A stretch of DNA of 64,000 nucleotides from Ifrita kowaldi. Lineage: Eukaryota > Chordata > Aves > Passeriformes > Cinclosomatidae. The notes below the pieces were generated by a model. It saw only the letters and a program-made list of their open reading frames with translations. It did no database searches and was not told where the DNA came from. The position numbers and the translations under genes were made by a program. Location: assembly GCA_013398055.1 (NCBI GenBank), contig VZRS01009627.1:186001-250000 (forward strand), written 5' to 3'. Below are positions 1-13,076 of this stretch, piece after piece; position 1 is the first letter of the stretch, and the number at the start of each line of letters is the position of its first letter.

Positions 1-3000
1 ACCCTCATGGATAGTTTACTGTCTCTCCCTCCTGATATATCAAACAGATTGTGGAAGATTTGAGACATTCAAGACTTGCTTGGCAAACCCCTGGAAAACT
101 GCAAGTTTTACTAGTTTAATGGTGTACAGACTTCTGTCTCCTCACCAACAAAACAGTATTTTACAGCATCCAGGATTCATGAGATCACACATATTTTCCC
201 CAAAGCTGATGAATTACAGGTTACTTCTTTGAGTTGGAGACCAGAAGTGAAGAAGAGAACCAGATCCAAATGGCACAAAAGGTAAGAAGTAGTAAGTAAG
301 CATTGGCAGTCATCACTTGGCAGGCATAATGGTCAGCTGTGGTTGCTGTCAGGGAAGGTGTGCCTCAAAGATTTGCTGAGCTCATGCAAATAATGCTTCA
401 AGGACTCAGCAAGTTGTAGCAGAGGTCTAATTACACAGGTGTGAGGAAGTTGAGATAGAATCAGATATGTTCACTTGAGTAAGTTTGGATTCAGGCACAC
501 TTTGCTCACTGCTGCATTATCTGTTATCTGTGTTAGTGGGAAGGGCTGGACTACCTGAGTGTCTGTGCCACAGGCTGGTTGTAACTTACTTTTACTAATT
601 TCCATTCATTTTTCTTGTTAGGCTGCATGTTCAGAAAGGCTATCAGTGTCCCAGTCCTCATAAACTGTCTGTATGGGCTAGTGCTGTTTGTAGCATGCCA
701 TACCCTCCTTGTCTCCCGTCATCCACACTCCTTCTGGCCTACATTTCTCCCCTTCTTTCCATGGCAGCCAGGACAGGAAGGTCAGGGAGGTGATGCACCC
801 TAGGTTTTCCCCTAGTACGAAGTCAGGAAACGGTTCTGGCTAGGTATTAATGATCATACATTAGTCATAGCCAAAGGAATCATCCTTTTCTCACTCAAAG
901 TGCTCCTTAAAAACTTCCTTTTGTCCCATGGTAACAGCAATCTGAAGAACTATTAAGCAGCAAATGCATGCAACCGTGCACAAAACCAGTCTGAATGATC
1001 CCATCCCACAGATTCCTGGTGCGCTCTGGCTCCTCAGAGTCTGGCAGATAGAGCTTACAGCCCAGACTGTCTCTGTGCTTTTGCAGTGAGGAGAACACTT
1101 TGAGGACTAATAAAGGATGAGCAAATGAATAGTCCATGTATTGCAGTTATGTAGAGGACAAATGTACTGAATAGAAGTCATTTTGGTAGTGTTTGGTATA
1201 CAAATCCAAAATTCTCTCCCACCTTTTTCTCTTCATATGTCTTCTTTTTTGTTTTGCCTGAGGTACTGCTAATTGCCTCTTCTGTGCAGGAACAGCTACT
1301 AATTTAATTCAATCTACTGGTAATTGGCATTACACGTGGCACCAGAAATATGAATGTATTTACTTAACACCTATGTCATGGGAATCAATTACCAGCAGTT
1401 TTCAGAAGAGTGTCAAAAACTTATCTGCTATTCTTGACAATATGACCATTCGTCAAAGTTTTAGGGTGTTTTCTATGTTTTCTTTATCTCTCTCTCCTTA
1501 ATTTATCTGTATATTTCACAGACTCGTGCCAGTGGACATTCTGAGCTGCTGGCATTAATGATAACTATCATCACACTGAATTAGGCTGTGAATGCACAAA
1601 ATCTTTCAAATGAAAACAAAATGGGGCAACATTTGAATAGGAATTTGTGGAATGCTATAGCACAGGGTTTTCCCAAAACAAGTAAAGAACAAAAATTTCT
1701 CCCTAGCTATTTTTTTTCTTTTTTTTTTTTTTTACATGGCATATGAAATTGGGAGAGCATGATTTGTGCCTGTAAATTACAAGGCCCTGGGCACCCAGAT
1801 CTAACTTTGGCATTGGCTCTAGTTTGAGCAGGTGATTAGACTACATGAATTCCTGAGGACCCTTCCAGATTAAACTTCTCTAAGAATCATGAGTTACTCA
1901 GTTAGCTTCATGCATTACGAAGTCCTCCAAAGAGATTTGCTTACTACGCTCTTTGTGAGTAAGAAACAAATCAAAAAGAAGTAGTAACACAGGGTTTAAA
2001 AAATAATTAATGTGATTCCAGCACAATATGCGATAATTTTTTTTTAACACCAGAACATGAGTGAAATCACCTCTTGAGTAGAACTTTGCAATTCCTTACA
2101 GTAATACTTCATGAAACTTAATAGGGAGGAAATGAAAGAAAATGCTGTATCCATTTCAAACTGCCAGGATATTTGTTGTATTATAATTATCTACTATGAA
2201 ATTTGGCTACATGGACACCATTAGTTTTCAAAATACTGTTGAGGGACTTTTAATAACCTCTAGGAGCTAGGATTCAAAGGTTTGAGTTTCTTCTACAGCC
2301 TCAGTCCTGTTGTTGGCATCATGCAAATGCCTTAGTTCAGTAGTAACTCAGACAGACAAGGACTACCAGCATGATTTCCTTCTGCACATGCACTCGGTTT
2401 TCCTTGGAGGATCCCTTATTTAAATTCAGATTTGGCTCAGCACTGCCTAACGTGGGAGGTCTGACTGGCTCACGAGGCAAAATGACGTAGCTACAAGCCA
2501 CTATATTTATTTGGGGTCCGTATATTTGGATTCACCTTCTGTTAATCACATATATCTGACTATGGTTCATTGGGCGCTTCAAGAATATCATCTGGCAGAG
2601 ATGTCATTTGAGGGCCTTCTTTATTAATTTGTTGCCTGTGAACTTCCGCCTCCTCCCAAAAGTCAAGGGTCTTCTTGATGGTGTTCTAAGTGATTTCAGG
2701 GAGCCAGACTGCCTATAGAAGGGGTGGGTATGCATACTTTTTGGAGATTGTGATGGAATCGTGCCTGCTGCAGTGCTCCCCAAACAATTCCTCTGGTGAC
2801 ATGTCTCTGTATGAATTCTGACATGTCTAAGTGTCAGTTTCTTATATTAACCAGTGAAGCAGGCAGTGTGCTGTAAATTGTTGCTCATTCCTGTTAAGCA
2901 TACAAGTGCTTTGGCTGCTTGAAATTAGATTTTTGCCTGGCAAGAAAGGTATTTAAAATTTGTCATTCTGAGAGTAATTTCATGAGGATTCACCTTCTAA

Positions 3001-6000
3001 AAGTTCCTGCTGAAGAGAAGCCTTTTAGGCCACTGAACATGTGCGCTCCATTAATGTCTGCATATGCAGAACAGGTTAAGTACACAAAGAATTTCCTGGG
3101 TGAGTGTCAAATAAGTCTTTAAATGTAGAGATTAGTGTGAATTTAGATTTTGGCCACTTAAAATTAGAAAGAACACTTGGATATTTGGCTATGAAACACA
3201 GAAGACAAAAGAGAACTGGGAGGTCTCTAGGTTCTTCAGGAGACTGGTTTGGTAGCCTTGTTTTTTTGTGATTATCTTTTTTCCGTAAAGTCCACTTCCG
3301 TTACATGAAGTCCAAAGATGACGGTGATCATCTTCATCTTTTCTGTGGCAAGCTTAAAAGAGAGGGCTCCAGGTGTTCTGGGTCAGACACTGCAGCATTT
3401 TCAGGAAGAGAAGCTTTTCCGGGAAATGCGTGGGAAAGTTCACTGCTCTGAATTAAGAAAAGCTGTTCTGACATATGTTTCCTGAACCTTTAGGAGGAAT
3501 TAGCAAGAAAATGTGATAGGAGCAATCTTTCTCTTTCTCAAAAGGAGCTCATGGCTGAAGACCATGCTCACACATGTTGCATAATTTCTGGCTGGTTTTT
3601 CTTTGTGTGGTTATGTGCAAAACTTCTATGGCTGTGGGGGAAGTCTCTTGATTCTGAAAATCCACTCTGACAGTAATGATGAATAGTAAAGACCGCTGCG
3701 TTGCACTTTGCATGCTAATCAGTCTTTGTGTTCCTTTATATCTTGCACCATATGTACACTGTGACTTGGCGGGGGTGGAAAACTGTAACTGGCAGCACTT
3801 ACCCTGATTGTTCTTAACATGATCAAACAGTAACACGGTTTGACAGAAATTTTATAAACCATCATGTCGTAAAACAAAACCAGCAGAAACTAGCTCGAGC
3901 AAAGAAGGTGTGTTTAAAAAGAAAAAAGTTGATGGAAAGCACATGAAACTGCCCATCTGTGCAATTGTTGTACATTTTCAGTATATGAAGGCAAGTAAGT
4001 ACCATAAACCTTTTGTACAGTCAATTTGAACATCTCAAAAGAAGTTTCTTTGAAAGTTAAGAAGCAAACTACAGCAAGTGCTCTGTAATTCACACTGTGA
4101 ATCCACCGGTGGTAGTCAAGGAAGGATTTGTCAGGCAATATTTACCTTGCCCTTTCTCCTTTTATATCTTTAAGAACTGTCTCTAACACATCCTCTGCCT
4201 TTGCTTGTTTGGTCTTTTATATCAGCACATGTGAGTTACAACAGGAAAAAAGGAAAGTTTTACAAACTCAAGGGACTGGGGGTGAGATACATGTCACCAT
4301 TTTGCACTAAAGAGGACGGGATGTCATATTGGAAATGTTTTATTTGCAAAATGAATACCCACCCCCATCCTTAATAAGTATTTATCTCCATCATAAAAAT
4401 TGTAAATCATCAGAACCAGACAGTTCAGGGATTCAAGAAAACCTATTTTAGCAAAATCAGGGTTGCTATGTTCCAGGTCTATGAAAGGAAAATAAGGAAA
4501 AGAAATGAGGAGAAAACACAAACATTCTGGCAAGCAAACCTGAATCACAAAAGTGACAAGATGAGGAAGTGTCTGTTATAAATCATGGTCCTGATAATCC
4601 AAAAAGAATCATGAAAAAGTATAAGTGCAGGGTTATAGGAATAAAATCCGATGCCCTGGCATAAGTCAGTTAATCAGGAAAACGTACATAAAAGGCATAA
4701 AGCAAAGGTTCTATAAATATATCAGAAGTTAGTTGGAGGTAGTGGAAGTAACCAAAAAAAAAGTCAGATCTAATATTTCTTGCAGATACTTATTGAAGGA
4801 ATAATATAGCATACAGAGTAGGGTAATAAGATCTTTTCCTTGATTTATCAGCAAAGATTATTGTGTCCCTAATGCAGTGATATTAATGAGGAGCAAGAGG
4901 GGAAGAGCCAAAATGTCAGCCACATATACGGATGATAACAAATGAGGCAAACTATCTCCCATCTGGATTTCTGTGGACAGCTATGTGTATAATTAAGCTT
5001 TTGAACCAGCCATAATGAGAGACTATAGGATTTTACCCACTGGAGATTTTTCAGAGGATCAGTATGTGTGAAGGATGAGCAAAATACACCTCATGGTACT
5101 CCTGAGGTAAGGAAAGGACTGGTTGAGTACTTGGCGTTTCTGTGAGTCTGTGACAGTGAAAGATCATTTGGCACTTTTATACTTATGTTTGCCAAATTAA
5201 ACATGCAGTTCATGTGGTGTCTATGTTTATTTTTCCTACTAATATTTGCAGCAAAAGCAGGTTGAGCTGTGATCTCGGTGACATTTGGACTGCAGGGTCA
5301 CAGGTGCACTGGCCTACAGGTAACCACTGTCAGTGCTCTGAGCAGAACTGGCAGCTGTCATTCATTCCTGTGTTACAAATTACTGTGCCGTGAAAGTCAG
5401 ATAAAAGCTGCAGGAGGTCTGCTTTGAAAACTGAGATCATACCAATGCTTTAAAATGAGTAGAAGATTCGTTCTCTGTTGGATTTCATTTGTGTTTCATT
5501 TTCGTTTTGTTTCTCTGTTGTTCTTGATAACATGTCAAATTTGCCTTTTTAATTTAAGTAGGTCAGTGGCTACATCTGGTGACATTGATTCACACTTTGA
5601 CTCACATTTTCACTGAGTTACAAAGTCCAAAATCAACTGCTTACATGCTTTATTTATAAACACAAGCAAAATGAATTCTCTTTCCATGTGCAAGTGTTTT
5701 ATTTCTGTCTTTCCACTGGGCTTGGGCACTAACTTTTTGCTTACATTCATGTAGCGAAATCAATTCATTCATTTCAAACTTTTTCCCAAATAATTCCCTC
5801 TTTGTCCTCTCAAAGCAATCAAGAAGCAACTGAATATTTGCCATCAGTGTCTTTTGATATTTTTAGTTAACTGATCTGGTCAAACTTATTGATGTTTATT
5901 TCCTCCAGGATAATTGCTGAAGTTCCCACATTAAATGATTTTTCTCTGGCTAAATGCACTGGGTCTGTGACTCCAGAATATGAACTCCCATGTGGAAAGC

Positions 6001-7471
6001 TAAGCACAAGGTATAATTTCTAAACTGTAAACAAGCAGATCAGAATAATCCTTAAATAGTTTTATCTGATGTCTCTTGAGGTAGGAGAAAGAGTCATTGA
6101 TCCTGGGGAGGGCAGAGATGCTGGAAGAAACTTATTTAAGCCAGCCTTCAAATCTCTGTGACTGAAGATCCTGAGTCAAGAGGAGGAGCAGGTGAAAGGG
6201 GGAGGTCAGTGAGGATGAGCAGGAGGATTGTAGGGCAAATACAGATCTTTAAGCTATGGTCAATGTTTTCTTTAACTGGCATTGTTAGCCTTGAATTATT
6301 ATGATTTGGTCAAGCACTACTCCCCAGATCTGTTGGGTGGTATGTGCACCCAGGATTTAAGAGCTTGGAAAACAATTTTTCACAGCATTTGTGTTGAATG
6401 ACAATCTGTAAGACAAACTGAGTGTAGTGTTGGCAAGACAGAAGGGATTTATGGGAACAGAAATGATTTAAGGGAATGTGGATGCAAATAGCAACAGGAA
6501 GGTCAGAACTAACAAAAGCAAACAGGGCTAGATAAAGAGAAAAGCTGAGATATTTGAATTGCTATTAAATGTATGTATACCCCACCAGTTTTAAAGTTTG
6601 TTAACTCAAATTGGCCTTGGTGCTGCCCACCTTGAGTTTCTGTGTGGAATTTACAAATACAAACACCATGTTCCTTTGTCATGGTCCTTGAAGCACATGG
6701 CAGCACAAATGGCCATGGCAATCATTTATCAGTTTTATGGCTTTTGTTTGTGGCTGCAAGCATGCAGCACATACAGTAAAAACAGATACATCAAAACAAA
6801 ACAGTGCAAAAAAAAAAAAGCCCTGTTGAAATCCATGTGAACTTTGGGAAGAAACATGAATTCAAGCTAAACCAAATGTTTCAGTTTGCTCTGCTTCAAA
6901 TAAATAAAATAACCCAGTGGGACTACATCCCTGTAGTGAGACACAAACTTTACCTGCCAGTGATTTGAGGCAGATGTAGGCTCAGCTGGCTTGGCTGCAG
7001 TATGATGTGAAAGAAACACAAGCTTTTCAGGGTTTTATGGCTGGAGTTTTGCTGAGTGCAGCTGCTCCCTCAGCATATTATTAACTCAAAAACATGTTCA
7101 TTAAAAAAAAAAAAAAAAGGGAGAAGAAAAAGATTCCTGGCACTTCTTTATCATGCAGGGGATCTCTTGGGCTATTCTGAGGGGATGTGTTTGAAAATTG
7201 CTGTGGAGGATGTGATGCACTAAGATTAGTATAAACAAAATGGAATCTAAATAATCGTAGTGAGCGTAAAAAAGAAGACAAAATGGGAAATATTAGACTT
7301 TTATCCATCTGGAGGTTTCCTTAATAGGCACCCAGGAGCCTATCAGGGACTCACATCCATCACAAGAAACTTATTAAAAAAACTCATCACCCCTCTTTTC
7401 CCTTTATTTTATTCCTGTAGTGGCTGCATAGTTTCTAAAGAGATGAATAATACTGTGATGGAAATAGTTTT
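1..7471. other. Unique AT-rich non-coding sequence
   Basis: No recognisable gene or transposable element was found here. Open frames are all under about 100 codons, overlap each other on both strands and show no recognisable domain. Simple sequence includes a T-rich run at about 1710-1733, a 12-base A run at 6808-6819 and a 16-base A run at 7103-7118. The A runs could be old retroposon tails, but no matching element body was recognised next to them. The stretch probably represents intron or intergenic DNA. Confidence 0.7.
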
Positions 7472-8285
7472 GTGGAATCACAGGATAATTGAATGTAAGG
7501 CTGGAAAGTGCCTGCTGAGGTCTCTCCTGCCCCAGTGGGAGAATCAAATACATCTGTGTCTCTTAACACATTTGTCTTCAGGGCTTCCAGAGACGGAGGG
7601 CCCGTGCTTTCCCTGGGCCTGTCTGATAGCTTTATTAGCCTCCCCCCAGTGCATAACTTATCTTTGCTGTTGAAATTTAATTCCATAACTTCATGTCTGT
7701 TTACTCCTGGAACTCCAAATGGTTTAAGAGCTGTTCTTGTTTCGATTATTTGAACACCACTATCATCTTTGTCCTGTTTTCCCTTAATTAAGGAGCTACA
7801 GCCTTTCCTTTCTTGCCTTCCCCTGTCTTCTCATCTCCTACCCCTTGTTGTATCACTTATTCTCAGCACCCCTTTTCAGACTCTGTCTAAATGGTGAACT
7901 TTGTTCCCAGTTTGGTGTTTCCAGGGCAGGCATCCAGAAGCCTCCTGGCACCGTCAGAGGAAGGGCTCCATCTCCAGTCTTTCACAGGCAATATTGTAAA
8001 ACACATCCTGATGTGATGCCTGCCTCTTTCCACAGAACACAACTTTGATTTATGTTCAGTTTGTGATCCATGGCTGCTCTTAAAGCTTCTTAACAGCTGC
8101 TGCTTAATCATTCTTCATTCTGGCTTTGTGCATACAGTTTTCCTGGTCTAAGCGAAGCATTTTGCACCTGACTTTATTTGATGCTAAGCAACTTCTGTAA
8201 TTGTCTAGGTTCATACTGGATTTTTATCACATCCCAACAGACTAACAGTTCCTTCCAATTTAATATTTTCTGAATGCTTAGAGAG
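7472..8285 (-). mobile_element. Old diverged CR1 LINE 3' fragment
   Basis: Read on the plus strand this is the reverse complement of the 3' part of a CR1-type LINE. It opens with a degraded 3' end (aatcacaggataattgaatg, then aggctggaaagtgcctg). Near 7755 it carries the segment resembling 'tatttgaacaccactatcat'. Around 8145-8260 it carries the block equivalent to 'aagtgcagtactttgcac ... ctgaattctaatc ... gctaacagttcctcccaat', seen here as 'aagcattttgcacctgac' and 'ctaacagttccttccaat'. The order and spacing of these blocks fit one continuous copy of about 800 bp. Divergence is clearly higher than in the other CR1 copies of the window, so it is an old insertion of an early CR1 (or CR1/L3-like) lineage. 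Its coding part is broken. The outer limits are approximate. Confidence 0.72.
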
Positions 8286-11200
8286 ATTTACTGGAAGTAC
8301 ATGTTTCCTTCTGCCGAGGTTATACTAAAAGCTTCACTAGACACTGACTGTTATGGACTGGAAAGCATTTGGAAAATGCTATTTCAGGATGATTGTTGGA
8401 TTTAGCTCAAAAATGTACTTTCTGGGACAAATTTGTAGGGAGGAAGGTGCTATACTGATAATATCAGTGGGTATGGGTTTGGAATTGGCTTCACGTCAAG
8501 AATCATATTCCAGACTGCTGTTACAAAGTTTCCTAGGGGCAAGGGGACATACATACGTACTCTGTCTTAAGAGATCTGTGATGTGAAAAAAAAAGTTTAT
8601 ATGCTACCTACATGTTCTGTGTTTATTTATTTGACACGGAATATAATAAGGCTCTGGCCTTATTCCACTGTAATACATGAGCATGTAATGAAAAGAGTTG
8701 GAAAAGGTGGGAGTTTACTGAACAGTCATTCTTCTGAGAGAGCACTCTGCACATTGTGGTACACTAAAGCACATTGTAGCATGCAGTGCCTTTCAAATTT
8801 ACATAAACTAAAGTATTATATGTTGTCAGAAAGCAAAACTATTTTCTCTACTATTTCTACCATTTTTATAAAAACAACCCAGTCTGGCATATTTTAATAA
8901 TTAAAAGACCCTAAACTGACAAAAACATCTTAAAATATTCCAGAACAGATATTCTGGTAGCCTTTTACATGTCACTCTTTTAACAAAGACCATTGATTTC
9001 CCGATGGACTAATGAAGCACTCTTGGGATAATGTATGTGTCTCTTGCAGCATTTTCTGTGGTAGTTTTCTCTTAATCTGCTGGTAAACTGAATATCACTT
9101 GGAAAAATCAGTTGTCTCGGGAGTGCCCTTATGCTATGCCATAGGCAGGATAGGAAAGATGAGGTTTAGGGCTTCACTTTCTTTTCATTTTTCTAAGCAA
9201 GCTTGTCCTCTTTTTGTCCTGTCCATCATTTTTCTTCTAGGACTGTTAAGCAGTCTTTGATGTTTCCTGGCAGCCCTTGACTCTTCTACCTTTATAAACA
9301 CTCGTACATTTATTTGTTACTAGTGTACTGCATTAAAACTTACCAAATATTACATGCATGTTATGCTGACACATTTTGTCCAAACAACACATCCAAGGAT
9401 GTTTTACTGTGTTCTTACAGAAGGGATAATAAAGTTAGAACAAATGTCGTCCTGCTTTGGGGATTTACAGGATACAGTTCAGCTGATTCCATTCAGTCTA
9501 ACATAACCCACACTGTTCTCTCACATGAAACACCTATTTAGTACCAGAATCCACACACCTGCTTTCTAAACCAGCTTCATTTGCTGTTTGATTTATTGAT
9601 CCATTAAGTGGGTTTTCAGACTTAACAAATAGCCTCAGATAATCATTTCACTCCCTCTCTTCCTCTGGGACAGCAAAGGTCAGTTTCTGTTGTAAGCTCT
9701 TAACTCCAACCTGGAATTAGCTGGAGATCATTAGCACTCAATATAAATTCAGCAGCAAGCTTGGAATGAGCTGGTGGTCCAGCTGGGCTTAAACAGGACT
9801 TCCATCCTTAAAGTGGAGGTACCTCCACCTCAGCTTTTTTTGTGTCAGAGTTATCTAATGCTATTTTTGCTGCTGTAACTTAGAGATATCCGCATAGAGT
9901 TGAGACTACTGGCTGCTTTTAGGGCTAAAAAAAAAAGGTACCACTGCCTCACGAAAGTCACCCATGGTGTAGTTTCACTTTCTTATATGCCCATACAGAC
10001 ACCAACTGTACCCGTGCTTTGGAGGTGACTGATGAAACGAGAGCCTTATCTTATCTTTCATGCTCTGAGGTTTGTTAGCATGAGAAACCACTAAATCAAT
10101 GGATAGAGTGGCAGATCCTCAGAAATCTACATTTCATCTTAGTGACTCAGAAAAGGTTCTTGGCTTTTCCTGGATAGCCATGTGAATTTTTCAGATAACA
10201 GCATTCCCTTCTGGTTAATTTTTCTTCTTCCTGTTAACAAGCGATAGATATTAATCTAATGTTGCTTTCTAGGTATTCTGCTTACTTCATATAGTCCTGT
10301 TTTCTGGGGAATACCCTCTGCTTATTGATCATCAGTGCTTTAAAAATGCATTATTAAAATAAATACAGTAAAGATTATTTAAATGTAAGAAAGAAAATAA
10401 GAAAAATAAACTCTACAGCTGAAACTAAGTTTCCCTAAAACCTAAGTGAATTAGTGGGGAGCCTGGATTTTAGGGCCCTAAAGGAAATGAAACAGTTGTA
10501 AAGCTGTTGCTGCCACCCAAAAGGGTGACACACAGTCACCCATACAGGATCTCCTCACAGGACACAAGAGAGTCTTACTGAAGGCAATTGGAAGTAAGAA
10601 CAGTTCTCCAAGCCTCTGTTTTTTGATTGCTTGCCTATCTGTGAGAGAGATAAGAAAAAGATGAAAGAACTGATGTAGGAGCTGGTAAGGGAACAGGAGA
10701 CAGAGCTTGGTTTAATGCGGAGAAGGTGTCCCTGAGGAAACAGCTATTGGGAGTGTGTTTGGACTGAGAAGAGGTTTGGAAAAGTGAGCAGAAAACTGTC
10801 TCTTTTTTCTTGATTTTACTTGTGCTCAAGAAAAGAACACCCCATACATTTCTGTAAATAAATTAGACAGCATCAGAAAACACCTACCACTTTCCCTCTG
10901 GAATGGAAACAGCCTGTTTCAAAACGTTGTTCAGCTTTTCCGACAAGTTTTGCGTACAATACCTGGTACATGTTCTCTCCTTCACTTTCCCTGTAGTGTA
11001 AGTGATTGCTGCCATAAACTCGGGGCTGTTGCAAAAGTAAATCTTACTCCAGGCAGACATTTCCGGTTGAAAGATGAAACCTTACATTTTTGCAGTGCTT
11101 TTACTTTGCTGACCCAAAAATAAGTGGCTCAGAGAACAGCTTAACCTTTTTTGATTATGGGGAGGGAAAAAGACAGCATGTACTTTGAGACAAAAATTTG

Positions 11201-12934
11201 TATTTTTCCTCCAAACTTCTAAAGACTTATGGAATTATATATATACACCATTTGTAATGCCCAATGGTAACTTATTTTTGGAAAAATTCCTGGGTTTTTT
11301 AATGCAAGTCAGCTTTTTCAGAATGCTGGCATCTGAATGAGGTGTAGCACTACTAAATAGTTATTTGTTGTTTGCCATCATAATATTACAATTTTTTGAG
11401 GATTTTAAAATTTCTTCTTGAATTTGAAAATGGCTTGGAGAAAAATGGAATAGATAGGACTGAATTTTGAACTCAGAGATGGTCTTGGACTGCAGTTTGT
11501 GTCAATTTAATTCCAAGATTTACCTGCAGATGGTATCTGCTGACTATTCCTCGGGTGCAATGAAATAAGAATCAATAAGAATAATCTCCTATTTGATTGC
11601 TCTCTCTTTCCCTGTTGGTCAGTACAGAGGGTTCAATGTGAATATTTTATTTTATGGAAGTTCTATTATGTTTAATAGGAAAATGGAAGCTATTTAAAAA
11701 TAGGTCTTTTTTTCCCAGCATAAGAAACGTTTCTTCTATATTGTCGGTTGATTTAGAGGCAATCCAAATACTGAAAAGTTTTGGCTGAAATCTCTTTTTT
11801 GGCTGCAGTTTATGTGAGGATTCCTTAAGAGAATTGTCTGTGCTATATGTGCTGGCATAAATGTACTGCCATTTTTTGGCCTTCAGAGAAGAGTGGTGGC
11901 CCCCTCATGAAGGTTCTCAGTAAGTTGTATTTTGTAGTCTAGGTGAGAACCTAATCCTTGGGAATACAAACCAACCAGGAAGACACTGGGTACTAATATT
12001 CTTTTTATGTGAAACTCCTGTTTTTGTTAATAAATAACGAAATAGAAATGCTTGGCAATGCTGGTCCTCAGGAGCAACTCTATGAATCTTCATAACCTGT
12101 TTCAGAGTAGGAAGGTTAGCTGTGACTTTAGAGAGAAGTGGTGATAGGAGGAGGAATACAAAGTCCAAACAAATAACTTTATTGGTGCATTTTTTCAAGT
12201 CCTGCATGATAGATGGATCACACTGGAAAGCACTGTGAGATGTGTCTTCAGAAGTGATGGGTAGATTTCTTCAAAGGCAGTTTCACAGATACATCCTGAT
12301 TTAGAAATGGTGACAATTTTACAGGTCAGAGCACATCTCCAGTGACATGAACCAGTTTATGTTTATGTGCGTCTGTGACAGCCATAGGAACTGGTTAATT
12401 GGGAAGCATGCTCATACATGAAAACAATGTTTTATTCCTTCAGCAAGTATGATGAATTTTCCATCTCGGTGTTCCAGTAAGAAAGAATATGAAAGGGAGA
12501 TTGTTTCACTGGCTGAGATCCTAAATATGGACAATTTCTTTGTAATCCTCCTTGAGAAACAACATGGGCCCAAGCTATTTATTTCATCATAGATGAACCT
12601 GAAAGAAGTGCAGTCCAAAAAGGCATAGTCCTCTAAAGTCTGTTCTCTCACAGCTTGAATGAGAGCACTGAGCTTTCGTGAATCCTGACAAGCATAACTG
12701 GGATTAGAATAAAGTAAAATATAATGGATGTTCTTTGTGTATGGGAAAGTTTCCACAACAGAGAACCTAATTTGAAAGATATCCTTATAAAAATGAATGT
12801 AATTTATGTATGGTTTGCAATATTCTGTACAAAGTAGTCACATTGGGAAAAAGCCTGGGACGATGTCTGTAAGTCCTTTTGACTGAAGATATATTTTAAA
12901 TCTGTTTAACTTGGTTAACTTAACTTTAATTTGT
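8286..12934. other. Unique non-coding sequence
   Basis: No gene or repeat was recognised with confidence. The stretch is AT-rich with short overlapping open frames only. One minus-strand frame of 96 codons (11917-12207) contains a short peptide resembling a piece of a reverse transcriptase; it is discussed as a finding because the rest of the domain is missing. A 10-base A run lies near 9928. Otherwise nothing stands out. Confidence 0.65.
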
Positions 12935-12963
12935 CCCTGCCATGGTCAGGGACACATTCTACT
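12935..12963 (-). repeat. Inverted 5' piece of a CR1 insertion
   Basis: These 29 bases (ccctgccatggtcagggaca then cattctact) are the reverse complement of the CR1 3' region that reads roughly 'agtggaaggtgtccctgac catggcaggg'. They sit directly against the plus-strand CR1 fragment that follows and can pair with its bases at about 12977-13007. The arrangement resembles the 5' inversion that LINE reverse transcription produces by twin priming. It could also be a later inverted duplication. Confidence 0.6.
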
Positions 12964-13076
12964 TGAGCAAACCTGATCTAGAGGAAGGGGTCCCAGCCCA
13001 TGGCAGGGAGCCTGGAACTGACTGATCTTTAAGGTCCCTTCCAACCCAAACCATTCTGTGATTCATTCTATGATTC
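12964..13076 (+). mobile_element. CR1 LINE 3' end fragment
   Basis: This is a typical avian CR1 3' end in sense orientation. 'gagcaaacctgatctagagg' leads to 'cccatggcagggagcctgg', then 'gatctttaaggtcccttcca', 'acccaaaccattctgtg' and the terminal octamer-type repeat 'attcattctatgattc'. It is severely 5'-truncated, as most CR1 copies are, and contains no complete coding region. The 29 bases just upstream are the same family in the opposite orientation. Confidence 0.9.
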
